The position numbers were made by a program, and so were the translations under genes. From assembly GCA_004195335.1 (NCBI GenBank), contig SDWK01000942.1, positions 1 to 21,108 on the forward strand: a stretch of DNA of 21,108 bases. The letters are read 5' to 3'. This stretch comes from Shewanella sp. (GTDB lineage Bacteria; Pseudomonadota; Gammaproteobacteria; Enterobacterales; Shewanellaceae). The notes under the pieces are model-generated. The model was not told the origin of the DNA. It saw nothing but the letters and a program-made list of their open reading frames with translations, and searched no databases. Shown piece after piece: positions 6,960 through 13,918 of this stretch (its first letter is position 1; each line of letters opens with the position of its first letter).

Positions 6960-7763
6960 ATGTTAGAACTATTGGAACCTATCGCAATTTTTACACATGT
7001 TGCCCGTGCTGGCAGCTTTAGTTCCGCAGCAAGGAAATTGGGGATTTCTAAGTCCAAGGTGAGCACTCAAGTTGCCGATTTGGAACATAAATTGGGGGTT
7101 CAGCTTATACAGCGTACTACGCGCAGTTTGAGCTTAACCGAAGCCGGACAGTTGTTATACACGCAAGGGGAAGAGTTACTCAGAGATGCCGAACAGGCTA
7201 TTGCCAGTGTCCATAATCTTAATGATGCAACTCGCGGGGTACTAAAAGTTGGGATCTCTCAATCCTTTGGTACTATGCATATTATTCCTGCTTTACCTGA
7301 GTTTATGGCAACGCACCCAGAGCTGGAACTACAGGTGAGCCTGCTGGATCATAAAGTCGATGTTGTTAGTGAAGGGTTGGATCTACTACTCACCATGTCG
7401 GAGCAACTGCCATTAGGTATGGTTGCTAGGCCTTTGATGAAGTGTCAGTTTTTACTCGCTGCATCTCCCGCATATATTAAATTGCATGGTCAGCCGGATC
7501 GTCCCGAGCAGTTAGTCGATCATAACTGCCTTGTTTATCAAGGCGAATGGCATGAGCATAGTGTTGAAGTGGCAAAAGGGACCTTAGTTCCCTTGCTGCA
7601 AGATTGGCAGTTAACTCATCACTTGCCTCTACAGGCGGTGTATCCAAGAAGAAAGCATTTAGCTCCTAAAGTCAGCGCTTTCATTGACTTTATTAAAGGA
7701 CATATCGGTTCTCCGCCTTATTGGGATGAGCCTTATGCCGAGTTATACGCAAAACGAAAGTAG
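6960..7763 (+). CDS. LysR-type transcriptional regulator with internally shortened effector domain
   Basis: A 267-residue DNA-binding regulator. The N-terminal winged helix-turn-helix is intact: IFTHVARAGSFSSAARKLG, ISKSKVSTQVADLEHKLG, then RTTRSLSLTEAG. A linker helix follows, and the first half of the periplasmic-binding-like effector domain (residues 92-195) looks normal up to CLVYQGEWHEH. After residue 200 the sequence jumps straight to AKGTLVPLLQDWQL and the closing YPRRKHLAPKVSAFIDF. In typical relatives 45-50 residues separate those two blocks, and family proteins are 290-310 residues. The reading frame stays open, so this looks like an in-frame deletion near base 7560. The regulator may be constitutive or non-responsive to its ligand. 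No divergent or adjacent target gene is present. TAAGG lies 8 nt before ATG. The class is clear; targets are unknown. Confidence 0.88.
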   Translation: MLELLEPIAIFTHVARAGSFSSAARKLGISKSKVSTQVADLEHKLGVQLIQRTTRSLSLTEAGQLLYTQGEELLRDAEQAIASVHNLNDATRGVLKVGISQSFGTMHIIPALPEFMATHPELELQVSLLDHKVDVVSEGLDLLLTMSEQLPLGMVARPLMKCQFLLAASPAYIKLHGQPDRPEQLVDHNCLVYQGEWHEHSVEVAKGTLVPLLQDWQLTHHLPLQAVYPRRKHLAPKVSAFIDFIKGHIGSPPYWDEPYAELYAKRK

Positions 7764-7841
7764 CCTTATTCCTAAATGTAAGGTGCTAAGTGAGCTGTTG
7801 ATTGAGTAGAATTTAGCCACCAAAGGAATCAGTTTGCTGCA

Positions 7842-7868
7842 TTTATAGGAAACATTGTTTCCTATAAA
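7842..7868. repeat. Perfect 12-bp-arm palindrome
   Basis: TTTATAGGAAAC at 7842-7853 and its exact complement GTTTCCTATAAA at 7857-7868 flank the 3-nt spacer ATT. It is 10 bp upstream of a terminator hairpin. It could be an RNA hairpin or a dimeric-repressor operator; GAAAC-N3-GTTTC resembles the core reported for PsrA-type fatty-acid regulators, from memory only. Confidence 0.75.
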
Positions 7869-7878
7869 GGACGATAAG

Positions 7879-7908
7879 CCTCACTCGCTTGCGAAGTGAG
7901 GTTTTTTT
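7879..7908 (+). terminator. Rho-independent terminator downstream of the LysR gene
   Basis: CCTCACT at 7879-7885 pairs with AGTGAGG at 7895-7901, with an inner CGC/GCG extension and one bulged A, followed by seven T. It lies 116 bp beyond the LysR stop. Confidence 0.9.
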
Positions 7909-8190
7909 GTATCTAAAGCATAGGTTTATAGATAATTAGGATTGGTTATATACCACCCACTTAATAAGGGGTTGCTAATGGTTGGCGGGTATTTGTCTTG
8001 CGCTTTGTTCTTAAACTAATACAATTGCAGCTAGTTGATTTAGGACGATCTGACCCCCATAAGTTTGTTAAGAATGACCCCTCTTGATCTATTTATGCAG
8101 ATTAGCGTTTAACGCACCCGAATCGATGCTGGCAGAGGTTTAAGAACTAAAACAGTGCCAGCCTTGAAACCATCATCCTAGTTTTGGTTT

Positions 8191-8218
8191 TACCCCGGTT
8201 TATACCGGGGTATTTTTC
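8191..8218 (+). terminator. Rho-independent terminator without an upstream coding gene
   Basis: TACCCCGGT at 8191-8199 pairs perfectly with ACCGGGGTA at 8204-8212 around TTAT, followed by TTTTTC. It is separated from the LysR gene by another strong terminator, so a distinct plus-strand transcript may end here. Confidence 0.85.
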
Positions 8219-8379
8219 TTTAAGTGATAAATTTATCTTTCTGTATCCTACATTAGTGTTATTTACTAAGAATAAGTGAAACCACTAAATACGTTAAGAT
8301 AGATCATTTGAAGAGTCAGCTTGATTTTGTAATTTTTAACGCTTTGTTAAGTTTAAAAATTTATTGACGATATTTATTT

Positions 8380-8408
8380 AGCCAGTTGGAATTTCCAACT
8401 GGCTTTTT
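8380..8408 (+). terminator. Third plus-strand terminator-like hairpin
   Basis: AGCCAGTTGGA and its complement TCCAACTGGCT form an 11-bp stem with a short loop, followed by TTTTTATTTTTC on the plus strand. Read on the minus strand (downstream of the DUF885 gene) the tail is TAAATAAATAT, a weaker terminator, so it may still end that gene's mRNA. Confidence 0.75.
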
Positions 8409-8439
8409 ATTTTTCAATTTCAGAATAGCTGAAACTTGC

Positions 8440-10284
8440 TTAACTCTTTTGAGAAACCCACCGCTCTATCTGCTCTTCGAGTACGTCTAATGGCAAAGGC
8501 CCATTTTGAAGCACGGTAGTATGGAACTCTCTAATGTCGAATTTGTTGCCTAGGACTAGCTTAGCTTTTTTCCTTAATTCGAGTATTTTTAGCATGCCGA
8601 TTTTATAGGCCGTGGCCTGTGATGGCATAACAACATGGCGTTCAACCATCTTAATCGCATCAGATTTTGCGTTAGGGGTATTTTCAACATAGAAGTTGAT
8701 AGATTCTTCGCGGGTCCATCTCTTAGCATGTATACCTGTATCGACAACTAAGCGACATGAGCGCCAGAGCTCCATCGCGAGTCGGCCGAAATCAGAGTAG
8801 GGATCGGAATAGAGTCCCATCTCCTTCGGGAAAAACTCACTGTACAGCCCCCAACCTTCAATATAGGCAGTATACCCCCCAAACTTTCTGAATTTGGGTA
8901 CTCCCTCAAGCTCTTGTGCAATGGCTATCTGCATATGATGCCCTGGTGTGCCCTCATGATAAGCTAATGCTTCCATCTGATACTTGGGCATGGCTTCCAT
9001 ATCATAGAGATTCGCATAGTAAGTGCCAGGTCTGCTGCCATCGGGAGTGGGTTGATTATAAAACGCCTTGCCTGCTGACTTTTCTCTGAACGCTTCAACG
9101 CGTTTTACAATCATAGAGGCTTGAGGTTTTACGTTAAACACCTCGTCTAATCGCGAAGACATGGTATCTATAAGCGTGATGGCCTGATTTAAATAGGCAT
9201 CGCGTCCTTCATCCGTTGCGGAGTAATAGAACTGTTTATCTTCACGCATGAATTTAAAGAAGGCGGGCAGATCGCCTTCGAAGTTCACCTGCTGCATGAT
9301 CCCTCGCATCTCGTTATGAATGCGAGCGACCTCCTTCAGACCCAGTTCGTGGATTTGCTCGGCTGTCATATCGGTTGTCGTGGTGCGTGACAATGCATTG
9401 TTGTAGAACTGCTCACCTTCTGGAAGCTTCCAAACTCCATCACGGCTATCGGCCTTGGTTGCAAGTTCAGTGATATAAGAGATCAACTTGTCATAAGCGG
9501 GCTTAACTTGAGTCAATAAGGCTCGTTTGGCGTCAGTTAACAGCCGCTTCTTATCACTACTCTCTATATTCAGCGTCTCAACTTTACGTTTGAAGTCAGC
9601 CCAGATAGCGCTGTCTTCTCCTGAGTCGAATGGGGCCCCTTGTATGATGTTTTTGCTGTCAGATAGGACATGGGGGAATACGAAGCGTGGGGCAATAATG
9701 CCTTTCTCTGCTCGGGTCTCCAGTGCATCTTCGAGTTGTTCTAGATACATAGGCACTCCCCGTAGCCGACTAATGTAGGCCTGAGCATCGGAGAGGTTGT
9801 CGATCTGGTGCTGATTAATTAAAAAAGAGGCGATCATAGTGTGGCCCCCATACATCTGGTTGACCGGATAGTTATGAAAGCGCCACTTATAGTCTTTAAC
9901 TTGTTGCTGCAGTTTTTGCTTTAGGAGATTAAAGCTGAGGTTCGTTTGTTCATCTAGTTTGGTGGTATCAATGTGCTCAAGCTGTGCGAGATGGCGTTTG
10001 TTGCGGGCCAATGATTTAGAATCGGCTTCTTCACCTCTTTCATCCCATTTGTCATAGTCTGTCTTGATGCCTAAGTGAGTCTGAGATATCGGACTCACCA
10101 TCATGTTTTCCATGAAAATCTTTTCAAATAGTTCGTTAGCTTTATCCGACTCATTTTCAGCTTTTTGAGCTACGGGCTCACCGGGACTTAACAGAGGAGG
10201 TTTCGAAGGGACGGCATTAGCACTGCCGATGATAATAGTGGTTAAAGCTAGGGCTAGTATGCTGGTTTTAGTTCTTATTGGCAT
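8440..10284 (-). CDS. DUF885 family exported metallopeptidase-like protein
   Basis: A 614-residue protein of the DUF885 family (related to gluzincin metallopeptidases). A signal peptide covers residues 1-24 (MPIRTKTSILALAL, hydrophobic, SANA before VPS), indicating export; no lipobox Cys is present. The helical body has typical family blocks such as INQHQIDNLSDAQAYISRL and PAYDKLISYI. The key motif is HEGTPGHH at residues 443-450, an HExxPGHH-type zinc site, with Glu476 in YIEGWGLYSE a plausible third ligand. The C-terminus contains MPSQATAYKIGMLKILELR and FHTTVLQNGPLPLDVLEEQI. The likely activity is a zinc peptidase acting in the periplasm; the substrate is unknown. No strong Shine-Dalgarno is visible before ATG. 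It lies 135 bp downstream of hemW on the same strand, beyond a large hairpin, so it may be a separate transcription unit. Confidence 0.87.
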   Translation of the reverse strand: MPIRTKTSILALALTTIIIGSANAVPSKPPLLSPGEPVAQKAENESDKANELFEKIFMENMMVSPISQTHLGIKTDYDKWDERGEEADSKSLARNKRHLAQLEHIDTTKLDEQTNLSFNLLKQKLQQQVKDYKWRFHNYPVNQMYGGHTMIASFLINQHQIDNLSDAQAYISRLRGVPMYLEQLEDALETRAEKGIIAPRFVFPHVLSDSKNIIQGAPFDSGEDSAIWADFKRKVETLNIESSDKKRLLTDAKRALLTQVKPAYDKLISYITELATKADSRDGVWKLPEGEQFYNNALSRTTTTDMTAEQIHELGLKEVARIHNEMRGIMQQVNFEGDLPAFFKFMREDKQFYYSATDEGRDAYLNQAITLIDTMSSRLDEVFNVKPQASMIVKRVEAFREKSAGKAFYNQPTPDGSRPGTYYANLYDMEAMPKYQMEALAYHEGTPGHHMQIAIAQELEGVPKFRKFGGYTAYIEGWGLYSEFFPKEMGLYSDPYSDFGRLAMELWRSCRLVVDTGIHAKRWTREESINFYVENTPNAKSDAIKMVERHVVMPSQATAYKIGMLKILELRKKAKLVLGNKFDIREFHTTVLQNGPLPLDVLEEQIERWVSQKS

Positions 10285-10370
10285 GATTAGTCTTATTGTT
10301 ATTTTAAAAACTGAAGGCTAATCCTAATGAAGCTGCTCGTAAAAGTTTTGATCTAAGTGTTAGCGGATGT

Positions 10371-10408
10371 TTCTGAGGAACTAAAACAGGCTTTTAGTTC
10401 CGTCAGAA
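10371..10408. repeat. Large inverted repeat between hemW and the DUF885 gene
   Basis: GGAACTAAAA at 10377-10386 pairs perfectly with TTTTAGTTCC at 10392-10401 around CAGGC. TTCTGA/TCAGAA extend the stem to 16 bp with one bulged G. No T tract follows on either strand, so it looks more like an mRNA-stabilising or processing hairpin than a classical terminator. Confidence 0.7.
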
Positions 10409-10419
10409 AGAGGAGTTAA

Positions 10420-11556
10420 CTAGCAGAACTGTGATAACAGCTCATTGACAAACAGTTGACCTTTTGAAGTTAATTCCCAATATTCTTCATTCTCAGTGAG
10501 TAAGGATTTTGCTTTTGCTTTCGCAATGCCTTCTTTGATAACGGTACGAGATAAGCCTGTTCTTTGCTCAAACTCACTCTTAGGTATGGGAGAGATAAGG
10601 CGAAAACGGTTCATCAGGTACTCGAGTGCTCTCTCCTCTTCCAAAACTTCGGTTACCTCAAAGGTATAATCTTCTGCAGCCAAATACCCTTTAGGGTGTT
10701 TAATTTTAACTGTCCGGATTATTTTATTCGATCCCAGAAGTGTCACCTTTCCATGAGCACCACACCCAATGCCGAGGTAGTCACCAAACTGCCAATAGTT
10801 GATGTTGTGCTGGCATTGGTAACCAGGTTTGGCATAGGCGGATATCTCATACTGCTTATAACCTAAGGCAGCCAGTTTTTTCTGGCCCTGTTCATAGATT
10901 TCCCATAGCGCTTCATCGTCCGGCAATTGAGGAGGCTTTGAGTGAAACAGGGTATTTTGCTCTATGGTCAACTGATACCAAGATAGGTGTGGTGGATTAA
11001 GGGCGGCTGCTGTCTCTATATCTGCCATAGCCTCATCAAAGCTTTGGTTTGGAAGTCCATGCATCAGATCCAAGTTAAAGCTGCTATAACCGGCTTCAGA
11101 TGCTTTTTGCGCCGCAATTTTTGCTTCGTCTTTATCGTGTATTCGTCCCAGTAAGTTTAACTTGTCACTGGAGAAGCTTTGTACACCAATCGATAACCGT
11201 GTCACACCAGCCTCATAATAGGCCTTAAAGTCATCGTGCTCTAACGTGCCAGGATTGGCTTCCATGCTTATCTCTATCTGCTCGCTGAAGGGGATAAGTA
11301 GCGAGACCTGAGTCAGTAGTCTTTCTATTTGAGCTGCATCGAACAGTGAAGGTGTGCCACCACCAATGAAAATTGAGTGTAATTTTCGTCCCTGAACATA
11401 ATTAATATCGTTTCTTAGGTCATCGATTAACGCATCAACATATTCCTGTTGCGGCAACTCTCCATTTTGTCCATGGGAGTTAAAGTCGCAATAGGGGCAC
11501 TTCTGCACGCACCAGGGGATGTGAATATATAGACTCAGAGGGGGTAAAGTTAACAT
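10420..11556 (-). CDS. hemW: HemW, radical SAM heme chaperone (HemN-like)
   Basis: A 378-residue cytoplasmic radical-SAM protein, the same length as E. coli HemW (YggW). The [4Fe-4S] cluster motif is Cys16-x3-Cys20-x2-Cys23 followed by DF. The Phe replaces the fourth Cys of true HemN (CxxxCxxCxC), so this is HemW, a heme-binding chaperone that delivers heme to membrane respiratory enzymes, and not coproporphyrinogen III dehydrogenase. Other family segments are SLYIHIPWC, FIGGGTPSLF, MEANPGTLE, RLSIGVQSF, LDLMHGLPNQ and GIGCGAHG, plus a C-terminal winged-helix-like HemN C domain. AAGG lies 9 nt before ATG. It follows rdgB by 142 bp on the same strand, a pairing conserved in E. coli. Such proteins are often mis-annotated as oxygen-independent coproporphyrinogen oxidase. 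Confidence 0.94.
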   Translation of the reverse strand: MLTLPPLSLYIHIPWCVQKCPYCDFNSHGQNGELPQQEYVDALIDDLRNDINYVQGRKLHSIFIGGGTPSLFDAAQIERLLTQVSLLIPFSEQIEISMEANPGTLEHDDFKAYYEAGVTRLSIGVQSFSSDKLNLLGRIHDKDEAKIAAQKASEAGYSSFNLDLMHGLPNQSFDEAMADIETAAALNPPHLSWYQLTIEQNTLFHSKPPQLPDDEALWEIYEQGQKKLAALGYKQYEISAYAKPGYQCQHNINYWQFGDYLGIGCGAHGKVTLLGSNKIIRTVKIKHPKGYLAAEDYTFEVTEVLEEERALEYLMNRFRLISPIPKSEFEQRTGLSRTVIKEGIAKAKAKSLLTENEEYWELTSKGQLFVNELLSQFC

Positions 11557-11698
11557 ATCAATGTGCCTTGCTGTTGTGTCGATTTATTAATGTTTCGAGA
11601 ACCCATAGAACAGGCTGGAGTCGTTGAAAACCGATTAGGGAGATGTTCAATGTCACCTAGCCTAAGATGACCAAGGTTTAGTGGTGGCTTAGCCGGCA

Positions 11699-12301
11699 TT
11701 AAATGAGTATGCCTTGCTTTTGCATCGCAATAATTAATTGTGACATTGCCTTCCCACGGTGGCTAAGGCGGTTTTTATCTTCACTGGATAGTTCAGCGGC
11801 TGTACATTGGTGTTCATTGGGAATGAAGATTGGATCGTAGCCATGGCCATTATCACCCTTGACTTCGAAGCCTATCTTTCCTTCCCATGAGGCTTGGCAG
11901 ATGATGGGAGTCGGGTCTTTTGCGTGGCGCATATAGACAAGAATGCATTGAAATCTTGCCGTTCTTCCCTCGTTAGTCTCTTTCAGGGCTTTTAACAGCT
12001 TTTCATAGTTTTCAGTTGCGTTGGCTTCTTCTCCGGCATATCGGGCCGAATATATACCGGGTTGTCCATTTAATAGGTCAACCTCTAGTCCTGAATCATC
12101 GGCAATTGCCGCAAGTCCGGTTACTTCAGCGGCATGACGCGCCTTTATTATCGCATTCTCGACGAAAGTCGTGCCTGTTTCAGGTACCTCTTCGACATTA
12201 AACTGGCTTTGAGGAAGCACCTCGACACCGTATTGAGAAAATATTTCTGAAAATTCTTTAAGCTTGCCTTTGTTACCGCTAGCGAGGACAAATTTATCCA
12301 T
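11699..12301 (-). CDS. rdgB: RdgB, XTP/dITP pyrophosphatase (HAM1 family)
   Basis: A 200-residue house-cleaning nucleotide pyrophosphatase that hydrolyses dITP, XTP and dXTP to monophosphates, keeping deaminated purines out of DNA and RNA. Visible motifs are VLASGNKGKLKEF (residues 5-17), TTFVENAIIKARHAA, catalytic acid pair in ADDSGLEVD (Asp68/Asp69), GQPGIYSARYAG, GHGYDPIFIP (152-161) and LSHRGKAM (179-186). Length is the family norm. It lies upstream of hemW on the same strand and about 200 bp downstream of the DUF4426 gene, from which a terminator separates it. A promoter within that gap is therefore likely, though I could not identify one. Confidence 0.97.
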   Translation of the reverse strand: MDKFVLASGNKGKLKEFSEIFSQYGVEVLPQSQFNVEEVPETGTTFVENAIIKARHAAEVTGLAAIADDSGLEVDLLNGQPGIYSARYAGEEANATENYEKLLKALKETNEGRTARFQCILVYMRHAKDPTPIICQASWEGKIGFEVKGDNGHGYDPIFIPNEHQCTAAELSSEDKNRLSHRGKAMSQLIIAMQKQGILI

Positions 12302-12422
12302 GAGATACCTTTAAAGACTGGAGTTCGATAGTTGGGCGCAATGATAACGAAGCAGAGAGGGAAACGGTAGTCATGATCACGGGAAATCGATGAAACGACT
12401 AAGGTCGTGAGGATTTTTTTGT

Positions 12423-12450
12423 AAAAAACAACCTCCCGAAGGAGGTTTTT
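12423..12450 (-). terminator. Terminator between the DUF4426 gene and rdgB
   Basis: AACCTCC at 12430-12436 pairs with GGAGGTT at 12441-12447 around CGAA. Read on the minus strand, the stem is followed by G and six T. It ends the transcript coming from the DUF4426 gene; the plus-strand T5 makes it potentially bidirectional. Confidence 0.88.
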
Positions 12451-12503
12451 GAATACGGTTAACAGGTCAGCTTTAACGTGGTTGAGCTAGCCAAGCACTC
12501 GCG

Positions 12504-12938
12504 CTATTCGACGTAGAACTTTTGTTTGAATTTTAACAGCGTGTTGAGCTTTTTCTGATGCTTTATCGCTATTTTAAAGTTGATCTCTTGATCATCTCGG
12601 TAAGGTACTTCGGCGATATAATAGATAGCTTCCCCTTCACGAACCTCTCTGAATTGTAGATTAATGCGTGCATCTAATAGGTTATTTGCAATACCCGAAA
12701 TCTCGACGGCGACCGGTGGGTTTCCCTCCTGGCTGGTGTCGAGTACGGCAACATTGATGATCCCAGTATAACTGCTGCGTTTGATGCCATATGATTTAGC
12801 AATTGAAGGGGTTAGAAAGGTGCTACTTAACGCCATATAGTGAATATCGAAGTTACCCACTTTCTGTTTCTGCTCAGCAGAGACATTGCCGACGAAGGCT
12901 AGAGTGAGGATAAGTGCTGACAAAATAGCTCTGAACAT
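12504..12938 (-). CDS. DUF4426 exported protein
   Basis: A 144-residue small exported protein of the DUF4426 family. A signal peptide covers residues 1-21 (MFRAILSALILTLAF, ending VSA before EQK). The mature part is beta-rich: KVGNFDIHYMALSSTFLTP, AKSYGIKRSSYTGIINVAVL, VAVEISGIANNLLD, and a closing strand LKFKQKFYVE. The function of the family is unknown. It occurs in gammaproteobacteria near yggT/yggU/metW-type genes, and here it follows yggU by about 100 bp on the same strand. AGGAG lies just upstream of ATG (revcomp of about 12945-12950). A strong terminator about 55 bp after the stop closes the yggS-to-DUF4426 series. Confidence 0.85.
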   Translation of the reverse strand: MFRAILSALILTLAFVGNVSAEQKQKVGNFDIHYMALSSTFLTPSIAKSYGIKRSSYTGIINVAVLDTSQEGNPPVAVEISGIANNLLDARINLQFREVREGEAIYYIAEVPYRDDQEINFKIAIKHQKKLNTLLKFKQKFYVE

Positions 12939-13039
12939 GACTGGCTCCTGTGTTATCCGTGTTATCTATTGTGGATGACTAAAGTATAGATGTTTACACC
13001 ATTAAACGCTGTTACCCACTCATTGTGTTACAAAAATAT

Positions 13040-13327
13040 CTACAACAGGGCGTTTATGATCTCAGGGATAAGCCTTGGAGAGAGAATCTTAACCTGTTTA
13101 TGCCTGCCTAATTGTCCTTTGAGGAGCACGATGTCTCCCTTAGGTACTTTAAAGGCTTTAGACAGATATTTGATCAGGTGAGCGTTTGCCTTACCATCGA
13201 TTGGAGGGGCGGTTATGGCAATTTTAAGCTCTTCTCCATGGATCCCGACAATCTGGTCTCGACTGGATTTGGGTTGAATATAGAGGTTTAGCAGCAGGTC
13301 ATCCTGCTGCTTAGAGGCGGGAAGCAT
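13040..13327 (-). CDS. yggU: YggU / DUF167 (UPF0235) family protein
   Basis: A 95-residue small cytoplasmic protein of the YggU/DUF167 family. Family segments are [55 protein letters not shown] and GRHKQVKI, close to E. coli YggU. The molecular role is not established. The start is ATG at 13327, one codon inside a possible TTG start at 13330. Its A is shared with the yggT TGA stop (TGATG), so the two genes are translationally coupled. The C-terminus is followed by about 100 bp before the DUF4426 gene. Confidence 0.94.
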   Translation of the reverse strand: MLPASKQQDDLLLNLYIQPKSSRDQIVGIHGEELKIAITAPPIDGKANAHLIKYLSKAFKVPKGDIVLLKGQLGRHKQVKILSPRLIPEIINALL

Positions 13328-13875
13328 CAAACGTTTGCCCAGAAAGGAACATATTGTGCTAACAGCATATTGACGAAGTTAAGGATGATCATCATAACAA
13401 GTAATGACAGGTCTAACCCGCCCATAGAAGGGAGCATGCGACGTATTGGCGACAGGAAAGGTTCAGTTAACTGTCCCATGACCATCTCAATCGGATTATG
13501 ACCTTGGCTAACCCAGCTTAATATGGCTCTAATGATCAGCATCCAGAAGAGCAATACTCCAGCCTCTTTAAAGACGGATACGACTGCGATCAATAAAATT
13601 GTCAGGATATCGATGGCGGCACCAGCGATGAGACTGAGTATCACAAATTTAGCAACGACGACCATAAGGGCGAGTAATACCGATGCTGTATCAAATCCAC
13701 CAATGGAGGGGAGAATACGGCGCAAAGGGGCGACAATCGGATGAGTCGCTTTTACAATAAACTGACTAAATGGGTTGTAAAAATCGGCCTTAGCAAGTTG
13801 AAGCCAAATGCGGATAATAACAACCATTAGGTAAAGATCAAAAACGGTACTGATTAAAAAACTTAATGCATTCAT
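13327..13875 (-). CDS. yggT: YggT family integral membrane protein
   Basis: A 182-residue inner-membrane protein with two YGGT repeats. Each repeat carries a hydrophobic helix, an amphipathic NPF or NPI segment, and the signature P(I/L)xxxRRxLPSxGG(F/L)[15 protein letters not shown] in the first and [14 protein letters not shown] in the second. Four to five hydrophobic segments are visible. YggT proteins have been linked to osmotic or cation stress tolerance and, in distant relatives, to cell-division or plastid functions; no specific role can be read here. It lies between proC (43 bp upstream) and yggU (1-nt overlap) on the same strand. Confidence 0.93.
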   Translation of the reverse strand: MNALSFLISTVFDLYLMVVIIRIWLQLAKADFYNPFSQFIVKATHPIVAPLRRILPSIGGFDTASVLLALMVVVAKFVILSLIAGAAIDILTILLIAVVSVFKEAGVLLFWMLIIRAILSWVSQGHNPIEMVMGQLTEPFLSPIRRMLPSMGGLDLSLLVMMIILNFVNMLLAQYVPFWANV

Positions 13876-13918
13876 AAGTATGCTCTATTCTATAATGTTG
13901 AAAGTGAATTTTATCGAA

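Larger units (their letters stand above)
7764..8439. other. 676-bp non-coding interval with several hairpins and terminators
   Basis: No convincing protein gene fits here. It contains a perfect 12-bp-arm palindrome (7842-7868), three plus-strand intrinsic terminators (7879-7908, 8191-8218, 8380-8408), a dyad GCTGGCA/TGCCAGC (8128-8134 with 8156-8162) and a small dyad GCGTT/AACGC (8105-8115). TGACCCC occurs twice (8051-8057 and 8075-8081). A 13-codon frame at 7978-8019 has a good AAGGGG Shine-Dalgarno. The terminators have no coding gene in front of them apart from the LysR gene, so one or two short non-coding transcripts are possible. Confidence 0.6.

Noticed and set aside
7800..7960. Several GGA motifs suggesting a CsrB/CsrC-type RNA
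   Set aside because: Only about four GGA triplets occur, one in a stem rather than a loop. CsrB-like RNAs carry many more in regular hairpin loops.
12394..12421. Small ACGAC/GTCGT hairpin followed by T7 near 12394-12420
   Set aside because: The stem is only 5 bp, several bases separate it from the T run, and no plus-strand gene precedes it. The adjacent 12423-12450 hairpin is the better terminator.
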